This document shows positions 17,828 to 26,554 of a DNA stretch of 64,000 nt, in pieces (positions within the stretch are counted from its first letter, which is position 1; each line of letters opens with the position of its first letter). This stretch comes from Bacteroidota bacterium (GTDB lineage Bacteria > Bacteroidota > Bacteroidia > Flavobacteriales_E > Vicingaceae), in contig JABFGJ010000003.1 of NCBI GenBank assembly GCA_013112545.1, positions 274,108 to 338,107 of the forward strand, given 5' to 3'. The position numbers and the translations under genes are program-made. The notes under the pieces were generated by a model that was not told where the DNA came from, searched no databases, and saw only the letters and a program-made list of their open reading frames with translations.

Positions 17828-18532
17828 TTATTTGGGTTTTATGATTAATAAATTTGCGTCATAGGTCATGATACCCAATAAAATAGAGTTGAGTAAACGA
17901 CCAGTTTTTACACTGTAATAATTGGTTCCTGAAACTGGATTTTCTTTATATGGATCGGCGACCAATACTTTACCTTTATTAGAATCAAAACCAGATAAAA
18001 TAACAAAATGACCTGTCGGCTCTCCTTTGGTGTCGCTATAATACATCATATTATTTTCATCAACCGCTTCTCTTTGACAATTGTATAAATAAGTAGCACT
18101 TAAACCTGTTAAAACAGGTGTATTCTCTTTAAATAAACGTTCTATTAGTTTTCGACTTAAATCTTTAAACTTCAATTCGCCACCCATTTCTAAAAATTTA
18201 ATATAGGCTTTGGAGGCCCTTATAAACTTTAAAGATCGTTTTATTTTTAATTGCTCTTTTAATTTATTTATAATCACTTCATTGTCTTTTACAGGAAACC
18301 AGCTAGGGTCAAATATTTCGAGATTATAAGTGTAAATACTAGCCTTGTAATTTCGCTTTAGGGCATTTATTGCGAGCATCACTGCAAGGGTTCCACCATT
18401 GTCTAAGGTGTGTACTTGGCGAATAACTTCTTTTAAGTCAATAGGGTCATTATAAAAATTATAAACAGCTTGCAAACAAGTTGGGCCGCAGGTACTATCG
18501 TTAGGTTGTGATAGAATTTTTAGGTTTTTCAT
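17828..18532 (-). CDS. C39-like cysteine peptidase
   Basis: 234-residue papain-fold protein with the catalytic triad readable as C15 (QPNDSTCGPTC), H175 (GHFVILSG) and D193 (VADPY), typical of Peptidase_C39-like domains. There is no signal peptide and no ABC-transporter fusion, so it is a stand-alone cytosolic peptidase or peptide-amide hydrolase. It is the first gene of the operon with the RimK-like and GCS2 ligases, 1 bp upstream of the former. It may process a substrate peptide before modification or degrade the product; which one cannot be told from sequence. Confidence 0.8.
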   Translation of the reverse strand: MKNLKILSQPNDSTCGPTCLQAVYNFYNDPIDLKEVIRQVHTLDNGGTLAVMLAINALKRNYKASIYTYNLEIFDPSWFPVKDNEVIINKLKEQLKIKRSLKFIRASKAYIKFLEMGGELKFKDLSRKLIERLFKENTPVLTGLSATYLYNCQREAVDENNMMYYSDTKGEPTGHFVILSGFDSNKGKVLVADPYKENPVSGTNYYSVKTGRLLNSILLGIMTYDANLLIIKPK

Positions 18533-18706
18533 TTCTTAAAAAATGAATAATAAAGTAGCATACATATTCAATTTATTTAGGTATAAATAAAGTTCAAGAT
18601 TACATCAAATTTTAATTCAAAAATAAAATCAAAACTCAAATTGCATTAAAAAATGAATCTTTTATTTTTCACAGTCTATAATCTTTAAAGGCCTTATAAA
18701 ATTCTG

Positions 18707-18714
18707 TAATTTCG
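18707..18714 (+). promoter_or_regulatory. Variant -7 box TAATTTCG before the cold-shock gene
   Basis: TAATTTCGCC differs from TAnnTTTG only at the seventh position and lies 30 bp upstream of the ATG at 18745. The same TAATTTCG octamer stands before the ABC-F gene and the first M16 gene, which supports it as a real promoter variant. Confidence 0.4.
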
Positions 18715-18744
18715 CCAAAACTCCCTAAAACTCAAAAATTATCC

Positions 18745-19188
18745 ATGGCAAGATCTAGTCAGACATTCAGCAAATCAGAAAAGGAAAAGAAAAAGCGTAA
18801 AAAGAAAGAAGAAAAAGCATTAAAAAGAGAGGAGAGAAGGTCAAACTCGGTTGATGGTAGCTTAGAAAATATGATTGCTTATGTTGATGAGAATGGGATG
18901 ATTGTAGATACTCCACCAGATTTAACGAAAAAGAAAAAGGTTAAAGCTGAAGACATTCAATTGGGAGTTCCTGTAAAAGAAGAAGAAGATCCAATCCATG
19001 AAGGTAAAGTGAGTTTTTTCAACTCTGAAAAAGGTTATGGTTTTATTAAAGACTTAGTAAATCAAGAAAGTTATTTTGTCCACGTGAATGGTTTAAAAGA
19101 ACCAATTGACGAAGGTGATAAAGTAAAATTTGAGATTATTCGCGGAGAAAAAGGGATGAATGCTATCAATGTTGAGAAAATCAAATAG
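18745..19188 (+). CDS. Cold-shock-domain protein with basic N-terminal extension
   Basis: 147 residues. The C-terminal 65 residues are a cold-shock OB-fold: EGKVSFFNSEKGYGFIKD carries RNP1 (KGYGFI) and ESYFVHVNGL carries RNP2. The N-terminal half is a low-complexity KKKRKKKEEKALKREE stretch plus an acidic linker, an architecture common in Bacteroidota cold-shock proteins and absent from E. coli CspA. Expected role is single-stranded RNA or DNA binding. Between its stop and the next gene lies a weak GACT/AGTC hairpin followed by a long T-run (about 19200-19220), possibly its terminator. Confidence 0.9.
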   Translation: MARSSQTFSKSEKEKKKRKKKEEKALKREERRSNSVDGSLENMIAYVDENGMIVDTPPDLTKKKKVKAEDIQLGVPVKEEEDPIHEGKVSFFNSEKGYGFIKDLVNQESYFVHVNGLKEPIDEGDKVKFEIIRGEKGMNAINVEKIK

Positions 19189-19228
19189 CACATTTCCTGA
19201 CTGCTAAGTCTGTTTTTTTTTAATAGAC

Positions 19229-19858
19229 TCAAATAAGTTCAAAAATAGATTCCATTGGCTTTCTTACTTTTTTAGAATTTTGAGCCAAATCTTCTGCATG
19301 CCTATAACCAACGGCAAGCAAAGCACAAGCATTTAGTCCTTTTTCATTTAGTTTTAACAATTGATTATACGCTTCTGGTTCAAAGCCTTCAATTGGCGTA
19401 CAATCGATACGCAATTCAGCACAAGCTGTTATTGCATTAGCTAAAGCAATATAGGTTTGTTTTGCAGTCCAATGAAACATCTCTTCTTTAGATTTTTCTT
19501 TCAACTTTCCCTTAATAAAATCTCCATAGCCCTTTATTTTATCTGTTGGGATATTATTTATTTCAGACTTTAATTGCATTAAATCATCTACATCTTGATT
19601 TGTAAGCTCAACGATATTGCAAAAGACAAATAAATGTGAAGCATCAGTAATTTGTGATTGATTCCATGACAAGGGTTTGAGCAGTTCTTTTAAAGAATGA
19701 CTCTTTATTTCCAAAACCTTAAAAGGCTGCAAGCCATAAGAAGAGGCAGCTAGTTGAACTGCCTCTTTTATGGAATTGATTTCTAGTTCTGATACTTTTT
19801 TTGAAGCATCAAACTTTTTAGTGGCGTATCGCCATTTTAGATTTTCTATTAATTGCAT
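19229..19858 (-). CDS. NAD(P)H-dependent oxidoreductase, nitroreductase family
   Basis: 209-residue FMN enzyme of the NfsB/nitroreductase fold that reduces quinones or nitro compounds with NAD(P)H. The start NLKWRYATKKFD carries the FMN-phosphate-binding RYATKKF motif; AASSYGLQPFKVLEI and ACAELRIDCTPIEGFEPEAYNQLL are the expected downstream motifs. It lies 8 bp after the YceI gene and is the last gene of a minus-strand set with AraC, pirin and YceI, suggesting a redox or electrophile stress operon. Confidence 0.9.
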   Translation of the reverse strand: MQLIENLKWRYATKKFDASKKVSELEINSIKEAVQLAASSYGLQPFKVLEIKSHSLKELLKPLSWNQSQITDASHLFVFCNIVELTNQDVDDLMQLKSEINNIPTDKIKGYGDFIKGKLKEKSKEEMFHWTAKQTYIALANAITACAELRIDCTPIEGFEPEAYNQLLKLNEKGLNACALLAVGYRHAEDLAQNSKKVRKPMESIFELI

Positions 19859-19866
19859 GTTTCTGC

Positions 19867-20388
19867 TTAAGACTGTTTTGTAAATTGTACGTCAATTACC
19901 AATTTTACTTTGTCAGAGACAACGATACTGCCGGCCTCAGTTACTGCATTCCAAGATAAATTAAAATCTTTTCTGCTCACTTCTCCTTTGATTTCGAAAC
20001 CTGCTTTTGTTTGACCATAAGGATCTAGCGCAATACCATTAAAATCAACATCCAAGGTAACTATTTTACTTACGTCTCTAATGGTTAATTCGCCTACAAG
20101 TTGCTCACCATCAAATGATTTTGAAACAAATTTTAGTTCTGGATATTTTTCAGCATTGAAAAAATCATCTGATTTTAAATGGTTGTCTCTATCCTTATTT
20201 TTAGTGTTAATAGAAGCAGTTTTTGCACTAAACGATATGTTTGCATTGTTGAAATCGTCACCATCAGTTTCAACTGAAGCTTGAAAATCATCGAAATGTC
20301 CAGTTACTGTTGATATCATCATGTGCTTTACTTTAAAAGCGATTTCTGAATGTGTGTTGTCAATTGACCATTTTGTGTTCTTGTTCAT
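19867..20388 (-). CDS. YceI-family lipid/isoprenoid-binding protein
   Basis: 173-residue lipocalin-like YceI domain, starting KWSIDNTHSEIAFKVKHMMIS and containing FDDFQASVETDGDDF and KSDDFFNAEKYPELKFVS, all typical of the family. Homologues bind polyisoprenoid chains such as ubiquinone precursors. Unlike E. coli YceI there is no signal peptide, so this copy is probably cytosolic. It lies 39 bp downstream of the pirin gene and 8 bp upstream of the nitroreductase, consistent with a quinone-related stress operon. Confidence 0.9.
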   Translation of the reverse strand: MNKNTKWSIDNTHSEIAFKVKHMMISTVTGHFDDFQASVETDGDDFNNANISFSAKTASINTKNKDRDNHLKSDDFFNAEKYPELKFVSKSFDGEQLVGELTIRDVSKIVTLDVDFNGIALDPYGQTKAGFEIKGEVSRKDFNLSWNAVTEAGSIVVSDKVKLVIDVQFTKQS

Positions 20389-20427
20389 CTTTTTTGTTTT
20401 AAATGATTAATACTATTTATTTAATTT

Positions 20428-21327
20428 TTATAGACTCATAGGGACTTCCATAAGAAGTATTCGTGCATTTTCTGTCGCTTTTACATTGAAAGAGTCAGTG
20501 TTCCAAATGCCCATGCCATCTCTTTTAGACAGTTTTTCTTGGTTTATTTCTACTTCACCATCAAGGACAAATGCATAAACACCATTTCCTTCTTTTTTAA
20601 CTTTATATTCATCTAGGTGTCCTTTTGTAAAGTTTCCTATATGAAACCAAGCATCTTGATTTATCCAAACACCTTGATCTTCTTTATTGGGAGAAAGCAC
20701 TTGATAAAACTCATTTGTTTTTGCAATATCTCTTATAGAAATTTGATCATAACGTGGTGTTACATTTTTAACTTTTGGAAATACCCAAATCTGTAGAAAT
20801 TTCACCTTTTTATCTTTGTTTTTGTTGTATTCAGAATGTGTAATTCCTGTACCTGCACTCAATACTTGAACATCTCCCTCCTTAATCACTGCTACATTTC
20901 CCATACTGTCTTTATGTTCTAAATCCCCTTCCAATGGGATAGAAATAATTTCCATATTGTCGTGTGGATGCGTCCCAAATCCCATTCCAGCTTCAACAAT
21001 ATCGTCATTTAAAACTCGTAATACTCCAAAGTTCATCCGTTCTGGATTATAATAATTTGCGAAGCTAAATGTGTGCTGAGAATTTAACCATCCGTGATTT
21101 GCATTTCCTCTTGATTCTGCTTTGTGAATTATTGTTTTCATAATGTATCTATTTTTATTTGTTAAGTCTATTTGTTCTGCTGGCAGGTGATTAAAACCTA
21201 CTTGTTGCATCAATGTATTGTAAGTAGATTTATTGGAACTGCTGCTTGTTGCTTTTAAGATTTGCGGTGCTAAAGCACCAGCTAGTCCTGTTAAAAGTGC
21301 ATTTTTTATAAATTTCTTACGATCCAT
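20428..21327 (-). CDS. Pirin-family protein with Tat-like N-terminal extension
   Basis: Bicupin of the pirin family. The pirin core starts near MKTIIHKAESRGNANHGWLNSQHTFSFANYYNP, with metal-site motifs FGTHPHDNMEIISIP and SAGTGITHSEYN. From the ATG at 21327 there are about 65 extra residues beginning MDRKKFIKNALLTGLAGALAPQ, which look like a twin-arginine-type or secretory signal without a perfect RR pair. An upstream in-frame extension to 21399 is AT-rich and unlikely. An internal ATG would give an ordinary cytosolic pirin. Quercetinase-like or regulatory roles are known for the family; none can be assigned here. Confidence 0.8.
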   Translation of the reverse strand: MDRKKFIKNALLTGLAGALAPQILKATSSSSNKSTYNTLMQQVGFNHLPAEQIDLTNKNRYIMKTIIHKAESRGNANHGWLNSQHTFSFANYYNPERMNFGVLRVLNDDIVEAGMGFGTHPHDNMEIISIPLEGDLEHKDSMGNVAVIKEGDVQVLSAGTGITHSEYNKNKDKKVKFLQIWVFPKVKNVTPRYDQISIRDIAKTNEFYQVLSPNKEDQGVWINQDAWFHIGNFTKGHLDEYKVKKEGNGVYAFVLDGEVEINQEKLSKRDGMGIWNTDSFNVKATENARILLMEVPMSL

Positions 21328-21419
21328 ATCTTTTGTTTTAAAAGTATAGGGCAAAGATGAGTGTTTATAAAAGCCTGTGGAATATGAAAAGAGGGGCAAA
21401 ACTTATGAAAACCCGATAT

Positions 21420-22295
21420 TTAGGATCTAAACTCGTTTTTCTTAAATTCTGAAGGAGATAATTGTGTGTTCTTTTTGAAAAAAGCACTAAAATTAGCAGG
21501 TTCGTTAAAGCCTAGCTCGTAGGCAATTTCTTTGTTCGATAATTCTGTAAAATAAAGCAGTCTTTTAGCTTCCGTAATAATTCTAGCTTGTATATATTCT
21601 TTCGCCGTTTTACCTATTCTTGCTTTAAAAGTTCGGTTTAGATGGTCAGGGCTTATGAAAAGTTCATTAGCATAAAATGTAGCAGAATGTTCTTTTTTGT
21701 AATTGTTATTTACAGCATTTTTAAATGAACGAATTAGGTTGTCTCCAGTTGTGTCAACATCTAACTCTATGGGGTTTATTGAACAAATGTTGTTGCATTC
21801 GATAAGTAAAAGTTTTAAAAAAGAACCGATGGACAAACTCTTCATGTTTGCATCACTGTTGAAAAGCATAAAAATATGTTGTGCAAAATCTTCTATTTTA
21901 TCAAATTGAGCTTTATTAGGCAGCAATGGTGGGCTCTGTCCATAATTGTGAAAGAGGTTTAAACTTTCTATAAATGAAATTGGAATATAGTTTTCAATTA
22001 AAAATTGATTTGAAAAAGTCATTGCATAACCGAATGATTTTTCAGACTCTATAACTTGATGAACTTGCCCTGGAGCAACGAAAAATATTTGGCGATTTGA
22101 TAATTTATAAGTGTTAAAGTCAATTTTATGTTGGCCAACTGCTTTTTTAATAACCAACACTGTATAAAAGTTATGTCTGTGTGGCTCATCAATTTCACCG
22201 TTTCGTTTGGTGTAAATATCTTCCATTTTAGATATTCCAAAACTTACATTCTCTTTTTCAGAATTTACATTTTGATATGTTTTTACAGTAGTCAT
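21420..22295 (-). CDS. AraC-family transcriptional regulator
   Basis: 291 residues: an N-terminal cupin-like sensor domain (EPHRHNFYTVLVI, VAPGQVHQVIES) and a C-terminal double helix-turn-helix (YANELFISPDHLNRTFKARIGKTAKEYIQARIITEAKRLL, then NEPANFSAFFKKNTQLSPSEFKK). It lies 92 bp upstream of the pirin gene on the same strand and is the likely regulator of the pirin-YceI-nitroreductase genes. The inducer is unknown. Confidence 0.9.
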   Translation of the reverse strand: MTTVKTYQNVNSEKENVSFGISKMEDIYTKRNGEIDEPHRHNFYTVLVIKKAVGQHKIDFNTYKLSNRQIFFVAPGQVHQVIESEKSFGYAMTFSNQFLIENYIPISFIESLNLFHNYGQSPPLLPNKAQFDKIEDFAQHIFMLFNSDANMKSLSIGSFLKLLLIECNNICSINPIELDVDTTGDNLIRSFKNAVNNNYKKEHSATFYANELFISPDHLNRTFKARIGKTAKEYIQARIITEAKRLLYFTELSNKEIAYELGFNEPANFSAFFKKNTQLSPSEFKKNEFRS

Positions 22296-22559
22296 ATTTT
22301 AACTCATACAAATATTGTGATTGTTTTGTTTGAAATACCTTACAAAATTCAAAACCTGTTAAAAAAATTACATCCAATAAACTTAGGTTAATTAAGGTAA
22401 TAAACAATCTTGTGCAGGGATAATAAAATGCCTAAAAGTTTAAAAATATCGAATCGTATAATTTAATGTTAGCGACACAATAGGTATATGCAAATCCATC
22501 TGCTATTTCGATTAGGTAATTTGTATTTTAAATTAGAGCTCAACCAAATCATTTTTCAA

Positions 22560-22567
22560 TAATTTCG
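22560..22567 (+). promoter_or_regulatory. Variant -7 box TAATTTCG before the ABC-F gene
   Basis: TAATTTCGCCG lies 20 bp before the ATG at 22587 in the 290-bp gap between the divergent AraC and ABC-F genes. The rest of that gap holds no further recognisable element apart from an AT-rich palindrome around TTAATTAA near 22390. Confidence 0.4.
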
Positions 22568-22586
22568 CCGACCAATAAAATAGCTT

Positions 22587-24221
22587 ATGATTTCAATTGA
22601 TGGTTTAGCGGTCGAATTTAATGGAGAAACCTTGTTTAAAGATGTTTCTTTTGTGGTAAACGAAAATGACAAGGTTGCCTTAATGGGCAAAAATGGGGCT
22701 GGCAAGTCAACCTTAATGAAAATTATTGCTGGTGAACAAAAAGCGACAAAAGGCAAAGTCGGTTGCCCCAAAGACGCGGTAATTGCTTATTTGCCTCAAC
22801 ATTTGCTTACAGAGGACGATTGCACCGTATTTGAAGAGGCTGCTAAAGCATTTAAACAAATATTAGAAATGAAAACTGCTATTGATAATATCAATAAACA
22901 GTTAGAAAGTAGAACAGATTATGAATCTGAGGCTTACATGAGTTTAATTGAACAAGTAAGTGATTTAGGAGAAAAGTTTTACGCCATTGAAGAAGTGAAT
23001 TATGATGCGGAAGTAGAAAAAGCTTTAAAAGGTTTGGGCTTTAAGCGAGAAGATTTCCACAGGCAAACCAAAGAGTTTAGCGGTGGCTGGAGAATGCGAA
23101 TTGAATTAGCTAAAATTTTATTGCAAAAACCAGATTTGATTTTATTGGATGAACCAACAAATCACATTGATATTGATTCGGTTATTTGGCTTGAGCAATT
23201 TTTAATACATCGGGCGAAAGCAGTCATCGTTATTTCGCACGATAGAGCATTTATAGACAATGTAACTAATAGAACCATAGAAGTTACCATGGGTCGTATT
23301 TATGATTACAAAGCAAATTACAGTCATTATTTACAATTGCGAGAAGATCGTAGAATGCACCAACTAAAAGCTTATGCCGAACAGCAAAAGATTATCGCCG
23401 ATAATCAAGCATTTATAGATCGTTTTAAAGGAACCTATTCTAAAACAAATCAGGTAAGCTCTAGGGAGCGTATGCTAGAGAAACTTGAAATAATCGAAAT
23501 TGACGAAGTTGACACATCGGCTTTGCGACTTAAATTTCCACCAGCTCCAAGATCTGGCGATTATCCAGTTACTGTTAAAGAATTAAGTAAAAGTTATGAC
23601 AATCATGTCGTATTTAAAGACGCGAGCTTTTCTATTTCAAGAGGGGAGAAGGTCGCCTTTGTTGGTCGGAATGGGGAAGGTAAATCGACAATGATAAAAG
23701 CCATATTGGGAGAAATAGATGTAGAAGGAAAATGTGTACTTGGACACAATGTTAAAGTGGGGTATTTTGCTCAAAATCAAGCTTCTTTATTAGACTCGAG
23801 TTTAACAATTTTTCAAACCATTGATGATGTTGCCAAAGGAGATATTAGAACGCAAATAAAGAATATTTTAGGTGGCTTTATGTTTAAAGGCGATGATATT
23901 GATAAAAAAGTGAGCGTATTGTCAGGAGGAGAGAAAACCAGGTTGGCGATGGTGAAATTGCTATTAGAACCAGTGAATCTATTGATTTTGGATGAGCCAA
24001 CCAATCACTTAGACTTAAAATCAAAAGATGTTTTAAAAGAAGCTTTAAAGTCTTTTGATGGCACATTGATTTTGGTCTCTCACGATCGTGATTTTTTACA
24101 AGGTTTATCTCAAAAAGTATTTGAATTTAAAGACAAACGAGTGATAGAACATTTTGAAAGCATAGACGCATTTTTGGAGCGCAATAGATTAAATAGTTTG
24201 AAGGAGATTGATCTGAATTAA
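22587..24221 (+). CDS. ABC-F family ATPase
   Basis: 544-residue soluble protein with two ABC ATPase domains and no membrane segments. Walker A motifs are GKNGAGKST (34-42) and GRNGEGKST; signature motifs are FSGGWRMR and LSGGEKTR, each followed by LLDEPTNHID or ILDEPTNHLD. A charged interdomain linker follows domain one. ABC-F proteins act on the ribosome (EttA, Uup, YheS or antibiotic-resistance types); with no long resistance-type linker visible, a housekeeping translation factor is more likely. Confidence 0.93.
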   Translation: MISIDGLAVEFNGETLFKDVSFVVNENDKVALMGKNGAGKSTLMKIIAGEQKATKGKVGCPKDAVIAYLPQHLLTEDDCTVFEEAAKAFKQILEMKTAIDNINKQLESRTDYESEAYMSLIEQVSDLGEKFYAIEEVNYDAEVEKALKGLGFKREDFHRQTKEFSGGWRMRIELAKILLQKPDLILLDEPTNHIDIDSVIWLEQFLIHRAKAVIVISHDRAFIDNVTNRTIEVTMGRIYDYKANYSHYLQLREDRRMHQLKAYAEQQKIIADNQAFIDRFKGTYSKTNQVSSRERMLEKLEIIEIDEVDTSALRLKFPPAPRSGDYPVTVKELSKSYDNHVVFKDASFSISRGEKVAFVGRNGEGKSTMIKAILGEIDVEGKCVLGHNVKVGYFAQNQASLLDSSLTIFQTIDDVAKGDIRTQIKNILGGFMFKGDDIDKKVSVLSGGEKTRLAMVKLLLEPVNLLILDEPTNHLDLKSKDVLKEALKSFDGTLILVSHDRDFLQGLSQKVFEFKDKRVIEHFESIDAFLERNRLNSLKEIDLN

Positions 24222-24233
24222 GTTTAATTCAAC

Positions 24234-24265
24234 AAAAAAAGGGGCGAAATTTTCGCCCCTTTTTT
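24234..24265. terminator. Strong bidirectional intrinsic terminator
   Basis: GGGGCGAAA-T-TTTCGCCCC (24241-24259) is a perfect palindrome, preceded by seven A and followed by six T, placed between the convergent ABC-F and YebC genes. It can work on both strands. Confidence 0.9.
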
Positions 24266-24273
24266 ATTTGCAT

Positions 24274-24984
24274 TTATGCAATGTTGGTATAAACCGCTTG
24301 TGCATCATCATCATCTTCTATTTTATCAATCAGCTTTTCAATGTCAACCATTTGCTCATCTGAAAACTCGATTGGTGTAGTCGGAAAACGCTGTAAATTA
24401 GCTTTAGTGATTTCTATTTTTTGATCTTCAAGTGCATGATAGAGGGTGCCAAAATCAGTATAATTAGCATAGGCATAGGCTGTGTTTCCATCTACTTCTA
24501 TTTCCTCTAAACCACTTTCTATCAATTCTAATTCTAATTCTTCTATGTCCATTTCAGCAGGTATTTCAAATTCAAATACTGCTTTGCGATTAAACATATA
24601 TTCTAATGAGCCCGAAGGCACCATAGAACCACCAGATTTATTAAAATATGATTTGATATTGGCTACCGTTCTTGTGGTGTTGTCTGTAGCACATTCTACA
24701 AAAACTAGCACCCCGTGAGGCCCTTTCCCTTCGTGGTTTACTTCTACATAATTCTCAACATCTTTAGCATCTGCTCTTTTTATGGCTTTATCGATATTGT
24801 CTTTGGGCATGTTTTCGCCCTTTGCATTTTGTATAGCGGTTCTTAATGCAGCATTCATTGTTGGGTCCATACCACCTTCTTTAGCTGCCAAGGTTATTGC
24901 TTTTGCCAACTTTGGAAAAACTTTAGACATCTTATCCCATCGCTTTTCTTTAGCAGCTCTTCTATATTCAAATGCTCTTCCCAT
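24274..24984 (-). CDS. YebC/PmpR-family DNA-binding protein
   Basis: 236 residues with the full YebC/TACO1 signature: [65 protein letters not shown] and [27 protein letters not shown]. Family members act either as transcription regulators or as factors relieving ribosome pausing, so the role is not fixed by sequence. Single gene ending at the bidirectional terminator. Confidence 0.93.
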   Translation of the reverse strand: MGRAFEYRRAAKEKRWDKMSKVFPKLAKAITLAAKEGGMDPTMNAALRTAIQNAKGENMPKDNIDKAIKRADAKDVENYVEVNHEGKGPHGVLVFVECATDNTTRTVANIKSYFNKSGGSMVPSGSLEYMFNRKAVFEFEIPAEMDIEELELELIESGLEEIEVDGNTAYAYANYTDFGTLYHALEDQKIEITKANLQRFPTTPIEFSDEQMVDIEKLIDKIEDDDDAQAVYTNIA

Positions 24985-25096
24985 AATGTTAAATTTTAGC
25001 TTGCAAATTAAATAAAAGGGATTTGAACATTGCTTCTGTGTTTAAATAATTTTTATCCCTTTTTGTAATTATAGAACTAGGTTTTTAGTAAAAATT

Positions 25097-25792
25097 TTAC
25101 TTCCAAATTGTTTTAAATTGTTCACATACAATCAGCATATCTTCACTTGGTTCCTCACCAAAAGGTTCCATTTCTCTAGTGTAATATTCCCAATGTGTTT
25201 TTTTCCAATCAGCTAGGGTTTTATCTCCTTCACCTTCTATCATTGCATAATTTTCATCTACTTGGTTAAATGGAATTTGTTCCACCTTAGTAGTTTCTAC
25301 TATTGCTTTTGCAATTCCATACCAATCAGTAATGACATAGATATTACCAACTTCAGGCAACGATTCCTCATGTTTATCAAACCACCACAATGAAGTTGAA
25401 GTTGCTTGTTTTATACCTTCTTGCACCAATTTAGCACAAAGTTTTGCTTCTTTTTCTTGATCGCAAAAATAGAATGAGTCTGTAAAATCTTTGTTTAAAT
25501 AATTCTCGTTCTCTTGTTGAAATGCTTCCCACATCTTGTAAACCGATTCGTGAAATTCAGGTTTTATGGTTTCAAGGTATAAATGCTCAACTTTTCTACG
25601 AGCCCATTCTGTTTTTCTAAGAAAACGCAAACTCGATTTTATTGTTGGCCTATTTTTAAAGCAATTCAGATTGGTGTGTTCTGCCATTTCTTCCCAACCA
25701 ATTGTCTCAACTAAATACTCTAGTATTTGAAGTAGTTTAACACCATGTAGTGGATTATTCAATTGCTCTTCTGTTGCTTTTCTTTTTTCCAA
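25097..25792 (-). CDS. VF530-ASCH fusion protein
   Basis: 231 residues in two domains. Residues 1-75 ([27 protein letters not shown]...[26 protein letters not shown]) match the small VF530/DUF2132 DNA-binding family, normally a stand-alone protein of this size. Residues 80-231 match an ASCH domain: [24 protein letters not shown], then [19 protein letters not shown] and [18 protein letters not shown] domains are PUA-like and predicted to bind RNA; some hydrolyse acetylated cytidine. I know both domains alone; joining them in one chain is uncommon to my knowledge. A perfect -7 box precedes it. Confidence 0.8.
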   Translation of the reverse strand: MEKRKATEEQLNNPLHGVKLLQILEYLVETIGWEEMAEHTNLNCFKNRPTIKSSLRFLRKTEWARRKVEHLYLETIKPEFHESVYKMWEAFQQENENYLNKDFTDSFYFCDQEKEAKLCAKLVQEGIKQATSTSLWWFDKHEESLPEVGNIYVITDWYGIAKAIVETTKVEQIPFNQVDENYAMIEGEGDKTLADWKKTHWEYYTREMEPFGEEPSEDMLIVCEQFKTIWK

Positions 25793-25816
25793 AACTCTAT
25801 TGCTTTTTTAAAGCGT

Positions 25817-25824
25817 CAAAGTTA
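25817..25824 (-). promoter_or_regulatory. -7 box TAACTTTG for the VF530-ASCH gene
   Basis: Minus strand reads TATAACTTTGACGC; TAACTTTG matches TAnnTTTG exactly and lies 24 bp before the ATG at 25792. No TTG at the correct -33 distance. Confidence 0.5.
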
Positions 25825-25929
25825 TACAATTGAGAAATCAAATTGGGCATTTAATAAAGTCATGCTTTAGGCCTAATTCCGCTATTAAAAAAAAATAAAA
25901 CACTTAACATTTAATTAACATTTTTTATA

Positions 25930-25960
25930 TTGTGCTGCTTTACAACAAGACTTACTTTTG
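25930..25960 (+). promoter_or_regulatory. Full Bacteroidota promoter TTG-N20-TACTTTTG
   Basis: TTG at 25930-25932 and TACTTTTG at 25953-25960 with a 20-bp spacer match the Bacteroidota sigma-A consensus in both boxes. The ATG of the small exported protein is at 25968, so the transcript should start at or within a few bases of the start codon. Confidence 0.7.
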
Positions 25961-25967
25961 ACCCCAA

Positions 25968-26399
25968 ATGAGTAAAGGCTTTTTAAAATATTTTTTGTTT
26001 TTATCACTCCTGCTACTTGGGCATTTGAATCAACTCAATAGCTCGATTAACCTGCAACAGGAATTACAATCTAATTATTTAAAAGAAGCAAATGGAACAT
26101 TTAATGAAACTCAGGTTGTAAACATTTATATCGCTAAAGCGAGTTTAATTCCAACTTCTTCTAATCATAGTGATAAACAAGACTATGCTGAAATAACCTT
26201 GAATGAAACTGAAGAAATTTCTAGAAGGTTCATTTCAAAGAAAAATCAACTCATAGATTTAACATTTCTCAACTATCTTTTCTCGACTCACTTTAACTTG
26301 ACCTTTTTAAGTCTTCAAGCGACTTATTCAACTTATTTCGATTTCCTATTCGAAATCACAACTCCACGGTTTATTATTTTTCAGGTTTTTAGACTTTGA
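25968..26399 (+). CDS. Small exported protein of unknown function upstream of the RND operon
   Basis: 143 residues, not recognised. A hydrophobic N terminus (FLKYFLFLSLLLLGHLNQLNSS) looks like a signal peptide or anchor; the middle is polar and rich in Asn, Thr and Glu, and the C terminus again hydrophobic and aromatic (FLNYLFSTHFNLTFLSLQATYSTYFDFLFEITT... ). It has a consensus promoter and a nearly leaderless start, and is separated from the efflux genes by two hairpins, so it is probably its own short transcript or a leader of the efflux operon. Codon use looks normal for the window. It could also be non-functional. Confidence 0.5.
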   Translation: MSKGFLKYFLFLSLLLLGHLNQLNSSINLQQELQSNYLKEANGTFNETQVVNIYIAKASLIPTSSNHSDKQDYAEITLNETEEISRRFISKKNQLIDLTFLNYLFSTHFNLTFLSLQATYSTYFDFLFEITTPRFIIFQVFRL

Positions 26400-26409
26400 T
26401 ACTATTTAG

Positions 26410-26460
26410 GCAATAGTTCGCAATAACTGTTGCTTTTCTTTTTAGGCATCTATGCCTTTT
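26410..26460 (+). terminator. Two tandem hairpins before the RND efflux operon
   Basis: GCAATAGTT (26410-26418) pairs with AACTGTTGC (26425-26433) over 9 positions with one G-U, followed by TTTTCTTTTT. Immediately after, AGGCAT-CT-ATGCCT (26444-26457) forms a second short palindrome followed by T. The first fits an intrinsic terminator; the pair could also act as a leader attenuator. Confidence 0.5.
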
Positions 26461-26554
26461 AAAACTTTTTAATTTATTAAAGATTAAAAGGTTTATTCCC
26501 AACATTTTAACAAAATAATAAACTCAAGAATTAATCTTGACTATCTCATTTTTT

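Noticed and set aside
22128..22391. Plus-strand frame overlapping the AraC gene and the intergenic gap
   Set aside because: Hydrophobic by chance, no promoter or family match, and opposite a well-supported regulator.
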